DNA of 64,000 nucleotides from Bifidobacterium catenulatum PV20-2 (lineage in GTDB: Bacteria; Actinomycetota; Actinomycetes; Actinomycetales; Bifidobacteriaceae), in the NCBI RefSeq assembly GCF_000800455.1, contig NZ_CP007456.1, positions 1,302,001 to 1,366,000 on the forward strand. Reading direction: 5' to 3'. The notes below the pieces were generated by a model. That model was not told the origin of the DNA. It did no database searches and saw only the letters and a program-made list of their open reading frames with translations. A program made the translations under genes and the position numbers. Shown one piece after another: positions 10,213 to 19,398 of this stretch (position 1 is its first letter; every line of letters starts with the position of its first letter).

Positions 10213-11769
10213 TCACAATTGGCGAAGCTGCGAGGCGATCTGAACGGCCTCTACGCTGGCTTCGGCCTTATTGCGAGTCTCCTGCCACTCACTGGCCGGC
10301 ACGGAATCAAGCACGATTCCAGCTCCGGCCTGCACGCTCGCTTCATGGTCGCGGATGAATGCAGTTCGAATGGCAATTGCCATATCGAGGTTGCCCGAAA
10401 AATCGAAATAACCGACAGTACCGCCGTAAATGCCACGATCTGCGGGCTCAAGCTCGTCGATGATCTCGATGGCACGCGGTTTCGGCGCTCCAGAAAGCGT
10501 TCCCGCAGGGAATGCGGAAGTGAACACGTCGAATGATGTCATGTCGGGGTTGACCCTGCCGGTGACGGTCGAGCAGATATGCATGATGTGGCTGAATCGC
10601 TTGATGTCCATCAAGGAAACAACCTCCACGCTTTCCGGAAGGCATACACGACTCAGATCGTTACGCGACAGATCGACGAGCATGATGTGTTCGCTGCGTT
10701 CCTTCGGATCAGACAGCAGATCCTTGGCGAGCTGCTCGTCTTCCTCAACGGTGGCGCCACGTGGCCTGGAACCCGCGATCGGGAAGGTCATGGCATGACC
10801 GTTATCCACTTTGATCAGTGTTTCCGGGCTGGAACCGATGACATTGAAATCACGTCCCTGCGCGTCAGTCAGCGATATGAAATACATGTAAGGACTGGGG
10901 TTCAATGTACGCAACACACGGTAGACGTCGAACGGATCGGCAGGCGAATCAATGTCGAGACGCTGGGAAATAACCACCTGGAACACGTCACCGTCGATAA
11001 TATGCTGCTTGGCGATTTCAACAGAACGCTCGTAATCGCTTTTCTCCGTGCGGAAGCGAAGTTCCGGCTGGCTAACGGTCTCATCCAGCACGTTGACGCG
11101 AGCTTCACCTTCGACAGGCGTGGCAACCTTTCGCTGCATATCGTCCAATCGCGACACAGCCTCATCATATGCGGCGTCGGCACGGGTCGGGCGGTCGTCC
11201 ACATTCACCGCGTTGGCGATCATCCACACCGATCCGGACACATGGTCGACCACGGCTATATCTGTGGCTAGGGCCAACACCGTTTCAGGCTGCCCGGTCT
11301 CGTTTGGAGCCTCGGCACGCAGGGTCGGCTCCCAGTGGCGAATCGCATCCCAGCCAACGGTACCAACCAGACCGCTGGTCAGATTCGGGAGTCCTTCAAC
11401 ATGCGGCGCCTTCAAGGTTTTCAGCGCGGCATGCGCGACTTCCATCACATCACCTTCAGTAGGCACGCCAGCAGGAACCTGCCCCAACCAATCGGCCTTA
11501 CCGTTGTTGGAACGCAACTGAGCCATGGAATTCACGCCAATGAAACTGTATCTGCTCCACGTACCGCCGAATTCCGCGGATTCGAGAATAAACGTGCCAG
11601 AACGTCCAGCAGCAAGTCGCTCATAGAAGCCGACTGGCGTCAAGGAGTCAGCAAGAAGACGCCGCACGATCGGGATGACGCGATATCCCTGGTCCGCCAA
11701 CTCGTGGAATTGTTCACGTCTCGGCCAGGTGGCGCCCCACTTGAGTGCTTGTACGCTGCATTCGCTCAT
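10213..11769 (-). CDS. trpE: Anthranilate synthase component I
   Basis: Makes anthranilate from chorismate with ammonia supplied by a TrpG partner that is not in this window. The start at 11769 gives 518 residues. Its ATG overlaps the hisI stop in an ATGA arrangement and is preceded by GGAGGGCCAGCG, so translation is coupled. The chorismate-binding domain shows [62 protein letters not shown] and [12 protein letters not shown] in family order. The N-terminal LLESAEFG-like stretch ([17 protein letters not shown]) is the likely tryptophan feedback site. Confidence 0.95.
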   Translation of the reverse strand: MSECSVQALKWGATWPRREQFHELADQGYRVIPIVRRLLADSLTPVGFYERLAAGRSGTFILESAEFGGTWSRYSFIGVNSMAQLRSNNGKADWLGQVPAGVPTEGDVMEVAHAALKTLKAPHVEGLPNLTSGLVGTVGWDAIRHWEPTLRAEAPNETGQPETVLALATDIAVVDHVSGSVWMIANAVNVDDRPTRADAAYDEAVSRLDDMQRKVATPVEGEARVNVLDETVSQPELRFRTEKSDYERSVEIAKQHIIDGDVFQVVISQRLDIDSPADPFDVYRVLRTLNPSPYMYFISLTDAQGRDFNVIGSSPETLIKVDNGHAMTFPIAGSRPRGATVEEDEQLAKDLLSDPKERSEHIMLVDLSRNDLSRVCLPESVEVVSLMDIKRFSHIMHICSTVTGRVNPDMTSFDVFTSAFPAGTLSGAPKPRAIEIIDELEPADRGIYGGTVGYFDFSGNLDMAIAIRTAFIRDHEASVQAGAGIVLDSVPASEWQETRNKAEASVEAVQIASQLRQL

Positions 11770-12173
11770 CGCTGGCCCTCCTGTTCCTTGGTGCGATATC
11801 CCACGACCACGGGCAACTGCCCGCCTTCCTCGAAGCAGGATCGTTTGCCGGTATGGCAAGCCGCTCCCACTTGGTCAACTTCAATAAGAATGGCATCCCC
11901 ATCGCAATCCAGCGCGAAAGACTTCACATATTGGGCATGTCCGGAAGTATCTCCCTTACGCCAGTACTCCTGCCTGGACCTCGACCAGAAAGTAACGCGA
12001 CCGGTTGTCAAGGTACGGCGTACGGCTTCATCGTTCATATATCCAACCATCAGCACTTCTTTGGTGTCGAATTGCTGGATGACAGCTGCCACCAGTCCTT
12101 TATCGTCACGCTTGAGACGTTCTGCGATTCGTGGATCGAGAGTAGTGCTGTTGTCGTATGCTTCGTTGGTCAT
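11766..12173 (-). CDS. hisI: Phosphoribosyl-AMP cyclohydrolase HisI
   Basis: Third step of histidine synthesis, opening the adenine ring of phosphoribosyl-AMP. The 135-residue monofunctional enzyme has [48 protein letters not shown] and the zinc-binding [12 protein letters not shown]. It is encoded between hisF (66 bp upstream) and trpE, which it overlaps by 4 bases. The HisE activity fused to it in many bacteria is a separate gene here (5092-5355). Confidence 0.95.
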   Translation of the reverse strand: MTNEAYDNSTTLDPRIAERLKRDDKGLVAAVIQQFDTKEVLMVGYMNDEAVRRTLTTGRVTFWSRSRQEYWRKGDTSGHAQYVKSFALDCDGDAILIEVDQVGAACHTGKRSCFEEGGQLPVVVGYRTKEQEGQR

Positions 12174-12239
12174 GGTGATGGTATGGTTCGTTTCTTCGAT
12201 TATTGATTAATGTTCACTTGCTTTTGCTGTTTCCGACTT

Positions 12240-13010
12240 TCAACGCACGGTGTAGCCGGCGGCTTTGATCGCGTCCTTGACTTCACCGATCGTAACTTTG
12301 CCGTAGTGGAAAATCGACGCGGCAAGCACGGCATCCGCACCAGCTTCGATTGCCGGAGGAAAATCAGAAGCCTTTCCAGCACCGCCGGAAGCAATAATCG
12401 GAATCTTCACTTCCTTGCGCACAGCTTTGATCATTTCAAGGTCGAAACCCTGCTGGGTGCCGTCTGCATCCATGGAATTCAGCAGAATCTCTCCCGCGCC
12501 CAGTTCCTGGGCACGCTTGACCCACCAAATGGCATCAATGCCCGTGGGCTTACGTCCTCCCATGGTGGTGACTTCGAAACCAGACTGAGTATGGCGTTCC
12601 CCTTGCTCACGACGCGCGTCAACGGACAATACGAGCACCTGGTTGCCAAAACGTTCCGCAACACGGCTGATCAGTGTCGGATTGTTGATGGCAGCGGTAT
12701 TGACGCCTACCTTGTCAGCTCCACAACGCAGCAGTGAATCAACATCTTCAGGAGTACGCACACCTCCGCCGACAGTCAGAGGAATGAAAATCTGCTCGGC
12801 GGTTCGACTTACCACATCGACCATGGTCTGTCGATGCGAACTTGATGCGGTCACATCAAGGAAGGTCAGCTCGTCTGCACCTTGGCGGTAGTATTCCGCA
12901 GCAAGCTCGACCGGGTCGCCGGCATCGCGAAGATTTTCGAAATGCACGCCTTTGACTACTCTTCCCGCATCAACATCAAGACATGGAATGACTCGGACTG
13001 CCAGTGACAT
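12240..13010 (-). CDS. hisF: Imidazole glycerol phosphate synthase cyclase subunit HisF
   Basis: Cyclase half of the HisF-HisH complex, producing imidazole-glycerol phosphate and AICAR. The 256-residue barrel has [16 protein letters not shown] near the N-terminus with the first catalytic Asp, [11 protein letters not shown], the second Asp in [10 protein letters not shown] (about 130) and the phosphate site [10 protein letters not shown]. HisH and the other his genes are not in the window. It opens the hisF-hisI-trpE-trpCB-trpA-lgt run. The 118 bp between it and rlmN contain a weak dyad (TTTGTC/GACAAA around 13080-13107) but no clear attenuator. Confidence 0.96.
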   Translation of the reverse strand: MSLAVRVIPCLDVDAGRVVKGVHFENLRDAGDPVELAAEYYRQGADELTFLDVTASSSHRQTMVDVVSRTAEQIFIPLTVGGGVRTPEDVDSLLRCGADKVGVNTAAINNPTLISRVAERFGNQVLVLSVDARREQGERHTQSGFEVTTMGGRKPTGIDAIWWVKRAQELGAGEILLNSMDADGTQQGFDLEMIKAVRKEVKIPIIASGGAGKASDFPPAIEAGADAVLAASIFHYGKVTIGEVKDAIKAAGYTVR

Positions 13011-13128
13011 GCTGTTTTACTCCTTCGTGCATAGTGTTGTGCAACGAAAGCAAGAGTAGCCGTTTTACGTTACCCATGTTTGTCGGAAGTCCGGGTAGCG
13101 GACAAAACCAGCTTCTTTTTCTTAACAA

Positions 13129-14310
13129 CTAATCGCGTTCTTTGGCCGCAAGCTGTCCGCATGCGCCATCGATGTCCTGTCCGCGCGTATCTCTCAACGT
13201 AGCGGTGATGCCGGCCTTATGAAGGATGTCAAGAAACTGTTGTTCATCCTCAGGCTTCGAAGCGGTCCATTTCGACCCTTCAATAGGATTAAGCGGAATC
13301 GGGTTGACGTGAGCCCAGTTATCGCCGTAATGGTTCAGACGCTTAGCGAGCAACTTGGCATGTTCGGCCTGATCGTTGATGCCACGCATCAGAGCATATT
13401 CGATGCTCACGCGGCGTTTCGAAGCCAGATAGTAGTCGTGTGCGGCGTCAAGCACCTGCGTGGTGTTGAAACGTTTGTTCATTGGAACAAGCTCATCTCG
13501 CAGTTCATCGCTCGGGGCGTGCAGAGACACGGCCAGACGCACCGGAATACCCTCAGCCGTAAGTTTTTTAATACCAGGCACCACGCCGACCGTGGAGACG
13601 GTAATGTTACGTGCCGAAATACCGAAGCCCTCAGGCGGCATGGCACTGATCTGACGAACAGCGCTCAATACCGACTTGTAGTTGCCCATGGGCTCTCCCA
13701 TGCCCATGAATACAATGTTGCTTAGGCGTCCGGGCCCACCCGCAACTTCTCCGTCATACATGGCTTTCGCGGCCACACGGACCTGTTCCACAATCTCGCC
13801 TGCCGACATGTTTCGAGTCAGCCCCAGCTGGCCTGTAGCGCAGAACGGGCATCCCATGCCGCAACCGACCTGACTGGAGATGCACAACGTGGTGCGTGTG
13901 GGATAGCGCATGAGCACGGACTCAATAAGCGAACCGTCGAACAGGCGCCACAACGTTTTGATAGTGGTGCCCTCATCAGCCACTTGACGAGTCACTTCGG
14001 TGATGAGCGTCGGGAAAAACACCCCCGCGGCCTCGACTCGTTTCATTGCTGGGAAGTCGGAGAATTCCTCCGCGTTGACATCGAAACGCCCATAATAATG
14101 GTTGGCAAGCTGCTTGACCCTGAATTTCGGAAGTCCAAGATCCTTGGCTTTAGCGATGCGCTCTTCCTCGGTCATATCCGCAAAATGCAGCGGCGGTTTG
14201 CCTCGACGCGCATGATCTTTGGATAACACGTCTCGGAAAGCACCAGTGGTGCCTCCTGGGGTGATGCCGGTCTCTGGCAGATCCTTCATGGAGTTCGCAG
14301 AGTCGCTCAT
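13129..14310 (-). CDS. rlmN: Dual-specificity rRNA/tRNA adenine-C2 methyltransferase RlmN
   Basis: Radical-SAM enzyme that methylates A2503 of 23S rRNA and A37 of some tRNAs. The 393-residue protein has the iron-sulfur motif C150-GMG-C154-PF-C157 followed by ATGQLGLTRN, then NIVFMGMGEPMGNY and the ARNITVSTVGVVPGI stretch. The C-terminal catalytic Cys is in DTRGQDIDGACGQLA. The first 45 residues are a variable N-terminal extension. It is encoded 19 bp after cdsA. Confidence 0.95.
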   Translation of the reverse strand: MSDSANSMKDLPETGITPGGTTGAFRDVLSKDHARRGKPPLHFADMTEEERIAKAKDLGLPKFRVKQLANHYYGRFDVNAEEFSDFPAMKRVEAAGVFFPTLITEVTRQVADEGTTIKTLWRLFDGSLIESVLMRYPTRTTLCISSQVGCGMGCPFCATGQLGLTRNMSAGEIVEQVRVAAKAMYDGEVAGGPGRLSNIVFMGMGEPMGNYKSVLSAVRQISAMPPEGFGISARNITVSTVGVVPGIKKLTAEGIPVRLAVSLHAPSDELRDELVPMNKRFNTTQVLDAAHDYYLASKRRVSIEYALMRGINDQAEHAKLLAKRLNHYGDNWAHVNPIPLNPIEGSKWTASKPEDEQQFLDILHKAGITATLRDTRGQDIDGACGQLAAKERD

Positions 14311-14329
14311 TGCTTTTCTTTGATCCTTC

Positions 14330-15319
14330 CTACATTCCAGTCGCCCACAACAGCACGCACACGAATGGTGCGCACAGCAGAATGGAATCCACTCGATCCA
14401 TCACGCCGCCATGCCCCTTAAGCAGATGGCCCATATCCTTGATACCGATATCGCGCTTCAGCATGGATGCACACAAGTCACCAAACGTTCCGGCAATGCC
14501 GATCATGAAACCTGCCACGACGGGGACCCACCAACGAGAAGCCCACACGGCTGGCTCGTATGTGCAGAACATCACTACGAAGGAACCAACCATGGAAAAC
14601 AGGATGGACCCGGCGAGTCCTTCCCACGATTTCTTCGGCGAAATACGCGGGCTCAGCTTGTGCTTGCCCAGCCATGCTCCAGCAAACAGGCCGCCAGTAT
14701 CACTCAATGCGGGCATGAATACCATCATGATGGCGTGAGCAACGGGATGCTCATTGAATGTCAGTGGCATGATGATGCAAGATGCCAGGAGAGGAATATA
14801 TAACACGGTGAACATGGAAACCGCAACATGACTCAAACGGCTATGGCTTACCTCTCCACGCTCATGATTGAACGACGATTCGAGTCTCGCTCCGGCATCG
14901 GTATGGGAAAGTTTGTCGGCAACCGCCAGGGAAATGCGGCTGCCGAACGTCACCTTGGCACTGGCTGCGATCGCAACAATCACCAGAGACGCCAGTACGC
15001 ATACCGTCATGGCAACGATATGACGTTCGCTGTAATAGGTGGACAACAGCGTCGCCGCCGAACACACCCACAGCACTGCCACAGGAATATGCAATCCCAC
15101 AGTGGCGAAATCGACGCGCAGCTCCCACAGGGCAAGCACCATGAAAAGCACGACCAGATAGACGAACAAGTCGATGCTGATCAGCAGGCATGCCAAAATG
15201 AGGATGACGAGGACCGCTCCCGTGGCGATGGCCTGAGGCATGTTACGGCCCGTCTTCTTGTTGATGGCGTTGATGGCCTCTTCGGCTTCCTTTTCGTGCT
15301 GTTCCTGATGTTCCATCAT
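14330..15319 (-). CDS. cdsA: Phosphatidate cytidylyltransferase
   Basis: Membrane enzyme that converts phosphatidic acid and CTP to CDP-diacylglycerol, the precursor used by the PgsA-like enzyme of this window. The 329 residues include a polar Glu-rich N-terminus (1-28) and about eight membrane helices. The CdsA signature is SDTGGLFAGAWLGKHKLSPR followed by ISPKKSWEGLAGS. It ends with GVMDRVDSILLCAPFV. The order frr-cdsA-rlmN is usual for actinobacteria. Confidence 0.94.
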   Translation of the reverse strand: MMEHQEQHEKEAEEAINAINKKTGRNMPQAIATGAVLVILILACLLISIDLFVYLVVLFMVLALWELRVDFATVGLHIPVAVLWVCSAATLLSTYYSERHIVAMTVCVLASLVIVAIAASAKVTFGSRISLAVADKLSHTDAGARLESSFNHERGEVSHSRLSHVAVSMFTVLYIPLLASCIIMPLTFNEHPVAHAIMMVFMPALSDTGGLFAGAWLGKHKLSPRISPKKSWEGLAGSILFSMVGSFVVMFCTYEPAVWASRWWVPVVAGFMIGIAGTFGDLCASMLKRDIGIKDMGHLLKGHGGVMDRVDSILLCAPFVCVLLWATGM

Positions 15320-15366
15320 GCTCCCCTGTCTAGCTGTGCGTCGATTCTTTTTCAGGAGTGAGAGTC

Positions 15367-15921
15367 TCAGACCTCCATAATCTCCTTCTGCTTGGCTTCA
15401 AGCAGGGTGTCGAGCTCGTCAGTGGTCTGCTTGGTGACCTTGTCAAGCTCCTTGAGTAGACGATCGCCATCATCCTCGCCCATTTCGCCATCCTTGATGG
15501 CCTTGTCGAGGGATTCCTTGGCCTTTCGACGAATGTTACGCACAGCGACCTTGCCGTCTTCCGCCTTGCCCTTAGCAAGCTTGACGTATTCCTTGCGGCG
15601 CTCTTCGGTCAGTTCCGGCATGGTCAGGCGAATGACGTTGCCGTCACGACGCGGGCTTGCGCCCAGATCGGAATCGCGCAGCGCCTTCTCGACGGCGTTG
15701 GCCTGGGAAGCGTCAAACGGGGTGACGGACAGGGTTCGCGGTTCCGGCACGCCGATGGTGGCGACGGCCTTCAGTGGGGTCGGAGCGCCGTAGTAGTCGA
15801 CGGTGATGCCGTTGAGCAACGCCGGATTAGCGCGACCGGTGCGAATGCCGGAGAAGTTCTCCTTGGTGGATTCCACGGACTTAGCCATCTGCGCCTTGGC
15901 CTGTTCGACGATAGTTGCCAT
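15367..15921 (-). CDS. frr: Ribosome recycling factor
   Basis: Splits post-termination ribosomes together with EF-G. The 184 residues are the normal size. Recognisable stretches are SGIRTGRANPALLNGI (about 25-40), YYGAPTPLKAVATI, IRLTMPELTEERRKEYVKLAKG and the C-terminal three-helix domain ending in QKEIMEV. It follows pyrH after 53 bp and precedes cdsA by 47 bp. Confidence 0.97.
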   Translation of the reverse strand: MATIVEQAKAQMAKSVESTKENFSGIRTGRANPALLNGITVDYYGAPTPLKAVATIGVPEPRTLSVTPFDASQANAVEKALRDSDLGASPRRDGNVIRLTMPELTEERRKEYVKLAKGKAEDGKVAVRNIRRKAKESLDKAIKDGEMGEDDGDRLLKELDKVTKQTTDELDTLLEAKQKEIMEV

Positions 15922-15974
15922 TTGTTTACTCCTTGTTGTTGGTTTGTTTGATCGATATTCGACGTTGAATGTCG

Positions 15975-16724
15975 TTATTCAGCGAGTGTGGATTCCGCAG
16001 TGGAAACCACGGTTCCGATTTCCTTACCGAGAAGAGCGCGGGTCACATTACCGGCGCCTTCAAGTCCAAAAACGCGGATGCGCTGCTTGTTATCGCGAGC
16101 CATGGAAAGCGCGGAAGCATCCATGACGGCGAGATTGTCGACAAGCGCACGGTTATAGCTCAACGTGGCGAAACGCTTGGCGTTCTCGTCTTTGCGAGGA
16201 TCAGCGGTATAGACGCCGTCTACGCCATTCTTGCCCATCAGTACCTCATCGCAATGAATTTCCAAGGAACGTTGGATGGACACCGTGTCGGTGGAGAAAT
16301 ACGGCATACCGGCACCAGCACCAAAAATCACGACACGGCCCTTCTCCAGATGACGAATGGCCTTGAGCGGAATGTACGGCTCGGCGACCTGTCCCATAGT
16401 GATGGCGGTCTGCACACGCGTGGCCTGCCCTTCCTGTTCCAGGAAATCCTGCAACGCGAGACAATTCATCACAGTTCCCAGCATGCCCATATAGTCACCG
16501 CGGGAACGATCGATACCAGCCTGCTGAAGTTCCGCGCCACGGAAGAAGTTGCCGCCACCGACAACGATGGCGATCTGAACGCCCTGCTGCACCGCAGGAA
16601 CAATTTCTTCCGCGATACGGCGGATAACAGACGTGTCGATGCCGACCTTGCCACCACCAAACGCCTCTCCGGATAGTTTGAGCAGCACCCTGCGTGGATT
16701 ATCACCAGTGTTTTCGCCAGTCAT
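15975..16724 (-). CDS. pyrH: UMP kinase
   Basis: Phosphorylates UMP to UDP. The 249-residue amino-acid-kinase fold protein has [13 protein letters not shown] (13-26), [11 protein letters not shown] (55-66), [18 protein letters not shown] (about 130-148) and [14 protein letters not shown]. The tsf-pyrH-frr-cdsA order continues the conserved translation and lipid block. A strong terminator between tsf and pyrH suggests that pyrH also has its own promoter. Confidence 0.97.
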   Translation of the reverse strand: MTGENTGDNPRRVLLKLSGEAFGGGKVGIDTSVIRRIAEEIVPAVQQGVQIAIVVGGGNFFRGAELQQAGIDRSRGDYMGMLGTVMNCLALQDFLEQEGQATRVQTAITMGQVAEPYIPLKAIRHLEKGRVVIFGAGAGMPYFSTDTVSIQRSLEIHCDEVLMGKNGVDGVYTADPRKDENAKRFATLSYNRALVDNLAVMDASALSMARDNKQRIRVFGLEGAGNVTRALLGKEIGTVVSTAESTLAE

Positions 16725-16811
16725 GAAAAGCCTTTCTTGCCCGAGAACTCACGAAATTTACCGCTCTCAAGAGTATCGGCAAACACAGACACCGCAACGT
16801 AGCGACACAGT

Positions 16812-16859
16812 CTTACAAAAACAAAGGTGTCCATCACCTTAATGGATGATGGACACCTT
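16812..16859 (-). terminator. Intrinsic terminator after tsf
   Basis: A perfect 13-bp stem (16824-16836 with 16847-16859) encloses a 10-nt loop. On the minus strand it is followed by TTTGTTTTTGTAAG. It ends the rpsB-tsf unit. Confidence 0.85.
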
Positions 16860-16907
16860 CATGGAATCGCCGTGCGTCTAACGCATGGATTCACTTACAA
16901 AGCCAAT

Positions 16908-17759
16908 TCACTCGGCTTCGCCTTTGCCGACCTCGACACGAGCGAAGGCCACGGCTTCGCCACCGATTTCCTTGAACAAGTCGCCGACGGTCTTGGACGG
17001 ATCCTTGACGTAGGACTGCTCGAGCAGGACGTTCTCCTTGTAGAAGGCGTTGAGACGGCCTTCAACGATCTTCGGAACGATCTTCTCCGGCTTGCCTTCA
17101 GCCAAGGACTTCTCAGTAGCCACGCGACGCTCGGACTCGACCACATCGGCCGGAACGTCCTCGCGGGTCAGCCACTGGGCGCCCATTGCGGAAATCTGCA
17201 AAGCTGCTTCGTGAGCCACAGCGGCACCAGCCTCATCAGTGGCGATCATGGCCACGATGCTCGGCGGCATTTCAGCGGACTTCTTGTGAGCGTAGATCTC
17301 GACGTGCGGGCCTTCGACCTTAGCGAACTGACCGACCTTGACGTGCTCACCGAATAGGGCGGCCGCCTCTTCGACGGCTTCTTTCACGGTGGCGTCGCCG
17401 GAAGCGGCTGCCAGCACTTCGTCCACGGAAGCAGCTTCGGCCTTGACGGCATCCTCGAGAACGCTGTCAGCGAATTCCACGAACTTCGGGGTCTTGGCCA
17501 CGAAGTCGGTCTCGGAATTCAGTTCGACGGCGTAACCGGTCTGACCATTGGCGGACTCCACGACCTTGGAGGCGATGGTGCCTTCCTGCGCCTTACGGCC
17601 TTCGCGCTTGCCAGCGGCCTGAATGCCCTTGGCGCGGATGATCTCCTTGGCGCGAGCCACGTCACCCTCAGCCTCGGTCAGAGCCTTCTTAACATCCATC
17701 ATGCCGGCGCCGGTTTCCTCGCGCACCTGCTTAATCAGAGCTGCAGTGATTGCTGCCAT
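16908..17759 (-). CDS. tsf: Translation elongation factor Ts
   Basis: Guanine-nucleotide exchange factor for EF-Tu. The 283 residues start MAAITAALIKQVREETGAGM, with the MMDVKKALTEAEGD region that contacts EF-Tu. The conserved SETDFVAKT (about 80-90) and the C-terminal AFARVEVGKGE follow. It is encoded 75 bp after rpsB, separated by a large hairpin, and is closed by a strong terminator. Confidence 0.97.
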   Translation of the reverse strand: MAAITAALIKQVREETGAGMMDVKKALTEAEGDVARAKEIIRAKGIQAAGKREGRKAQEGTIASKVVESANGQTGYAVELNSETDFVAKTPKFVEFADSVLEDAVKAEAASVDEVLAAASGDATVKEAVEEAAALFGEHVKVGQFAKVEGPHVEIYAHKKSAEMPPSIVAMIATDEAGAAVAHEAALQISAMGAQWLTREDVPADVVESERRVATEKSLAEGKPEKIVPKIVEGRLNAFYKENVLLEQSYVKDPSKTVGDLFKEIGGEAVAFARVEVGKGEAE

Positions 17760-17789
17760 TGATTTGTCTCCTCTGGGAAATTATGATGC

Positions 17790-17828
17790 CCACTATGATG
17801 GGAGGCACAACACCTCCCATCATAGTGG
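17790..17828 (-). promoter_or_regulatory. Large perfect hairpin between rpsB and tsf
   Basis: A 16-bp perfect inverted repeat (17790-17805 and 17813-17828) has a 7-nt loop. It is not followed by a clear T-run on the minus strand (ATCATAATTT). It lies between the rpsB stop and the tsf ribosome site, so it may partially terminate or stabilise the 3' end of rpsB mRNA and set the S2:EF-Ts ratio. Confidence 0.65.
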
Positions 17829-17834
17829 ATATTT

Positions 17835-18647
17835 TCACTCAGCTTTGGCTTCGCCTTCAGCCGGTGCGTCGGCGGCCGGAGCGCCCTCAGTGAGGAGCTC
17901 CTTCTCCCAAGCGGCCATCGGCTGCTCAGCTTCGCCTTCAGCCTTGGCTGCCTTGCCGGAACGCTCCAGCAGACCCTCGGCCACTGCGTCAGCCATGAGG
18001 CTGGTCAGCAGTTCAATGCCACGGATGGCGTCATCGTTGGCTGCGATCGGGTACTCGACGGACTCCGGATCAGCATTGGTGTCGACGATGGCGACAACCG
18101 GAATACCCAGCTTGTGAGCTTCCTCGACGGCCAGGGCTTCCTTGTTGACGTCAACCACGAACATAGCGGACGGAGTACGGTTCATGTTGCGGATACCGCC
18201 CAGCTGCTTGGCCAGCTTGTCCTTCTCACGCTCGAGAAGGAGCAGTTCCTTCTTGGTCAGGCCGGAGCCGCGAACGTCGGTGAAGTCCATCTCTTCGAGT
18301 TCCTTGAGACGGGAGACGCGCTTGGACACGGTCTGGAAATTGGTCAGCATACCGCCGAGCCAACGCTCGGAAACATACGGCATGTTAACACGGGTAGCCT
18401 GATTGGAAACGGCTTCCTGAGCCTGCTTCTTGGTGCCGACAAACAGCACGGTGCCGTTGTGAGCGACGGTAGCCTTGATGAAGTCATAGGCCTTATCGAT
18501 CATGTCGAGCGACTTGAACAGGTTGATGATGTGGATGCCGTTGCGCTGGGTGAGGATGAACTGCTTCATCTTCGGGTTCCAACGACGGGTCTGGTGGCCG
18601 AAGTGCAGGCCTGCCTTCAGCATGTCGCTCATATTGATCTGAGCCAT
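17835..18647 (-). CDS. rpsB: 30S ribosomal protein S2
   Basis: Structural protein of the small ribosomal subunit. The 270 residues include [19 protein letters not shown] (10-28), [24 protein letters not shown] and [32 protein letters not shown] blocks of S2. A low-complexity Ala/Glu/Pro tail of about 40 residues is typical of actinobacterial S2. The start at 18647 follows a GAGGTAGTAATACC ribosome site. Confidence 0.97.
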   Translation of the reverse strand: MAQINMSDMLKAGLHFGHQTRRWNPKMKQFILTQRNGIHIINLFKSLDMIDKAYDFIKATVAHNGTVLFVGTKKQAQEAVSNQATRVNMPYVSERWLGGMLTNFQTVSKRVSRLKELEEMDFTDVRGSGLTKKELLLLEREKDKLAKQLGGIRNMNRTPSAMFVVDVNKEALAVEEAHKLGIPVVAIVDTNADPESVEYPIAANDDAIRGIELLTSLMADAVAEGLLERSGKAAKAEGEAEQPMAAWEKELLTEGAPAADAPAEGEAKAE

Positions 18648-18848
18648 GGTATTACTACCTCTTTCTTGTCGGTTCTTGCCTGGTCATGCGTTCCTGCGTG
18701 CAGCCAAAGCCTTACGGCGCCGGCCGACCGACACAGGTCGTCGCGAACATGACGCGAATTGGTTGTATGCCGGTTGACAATATTGGGTGGTTTGGAACTT
18801 TCACGACACGGTTCCTTACCGGATGGCACACAAAGCATAAAATATCAC

Positions 18849-18880
18849 GGGGTCACGTCTTTTTGCAAAGACGTGACCCC
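18849..18880 (-). terminator. Terminator between def and rpsB
   Basis: A perfect 14-bp stem (18849-18862 with 18867-18880) has a tetraloop and is followed on the minus strand by GTGATATTTTATG. It separates def from the downstream rpsB promoter region. The 18648-18848 stretch holds no gene and should contain the rpsB promoter. Confidence 0.75.
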
Positions 18881-18910
18881 AAATCGCCATATTAAACGAA
18901 ACGGCAGCAA

Positions 18911-19396
18911 TTACTTGCGGTGATTGCGCATGTAACGCATCGCCTCACGACGTTCCTCTTTTTCCAGACGATCGAGATAGACATGGCCATCCAGATGGTC
19001 GGTTTCATGCTGCAGCATGCGGCCCATAATGCCATGTCCTTCCAACACGACCGTCTTGCCGTCCAAATCAATGCCACGCACACGAGCATAATCGGCACGA
19101 CGAGTCTTGTACCACAATCCAGGCACGGACAGGCACCCCTCATCCCCGTACTGTTCGCCGCTGGTTTCTTCAAGGACAGGGTTGAGTACGTATCCGATCT
19201 TGCCGTTGATGTTGTATGAGAACGCTCTCAAACTCACGCCAATCTGGTTGGCCGACAGACCGGCACGTCCCGGATCGTCAACGGTATCAAGCAGATCCTG
19301 CACCAGGTGACGCACAGCCGGCGTAATCTCCTTGATGGGGTCGCAGGGAGTGCGCAGCACCGGATCAGGTACGACTCGAATCTCACGTATTGCCAA
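18911..19396 (-). CDS. def: Peptide deformylase
   Basis: Removes the formyl group from the N-terminus of new proteins. The 161-residue metalloenzyme has the three family motifs: GLSANQIG (46-53), EGCLS with the metal ligand C88 (86-90), and HETDH with H130, E131 and H134. It starts 2 bp after the stop of the upstream acyl-CoA ligase gene, so the two are probably co-transcribed. The terminator at 18849-18880 ends the unit. Confidence 0.96.
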   Translation of the reverse strand: MAIREIRVVPDPVLRTPCDPIKEITPAVRHLVQDLLDTVDDPGRAGLSANQIGVSLRAFSYNINGKIGYVLNPVLEETSGEQYGDEGCLSVPGLWYKTRRADYARVRGIDLDGKTVVLEGHGIMGRMLQHETDHLDGHVYLDRLEKEERREAMRYMRNHRK

Positions 19397-19398
19397 AA

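Noticed and set aside
13011..13128. Possible attenuator before hisF
   Set aside because: Only a weak dyad is present; no leader peptide with His or Trp codons and no terminator T-run.
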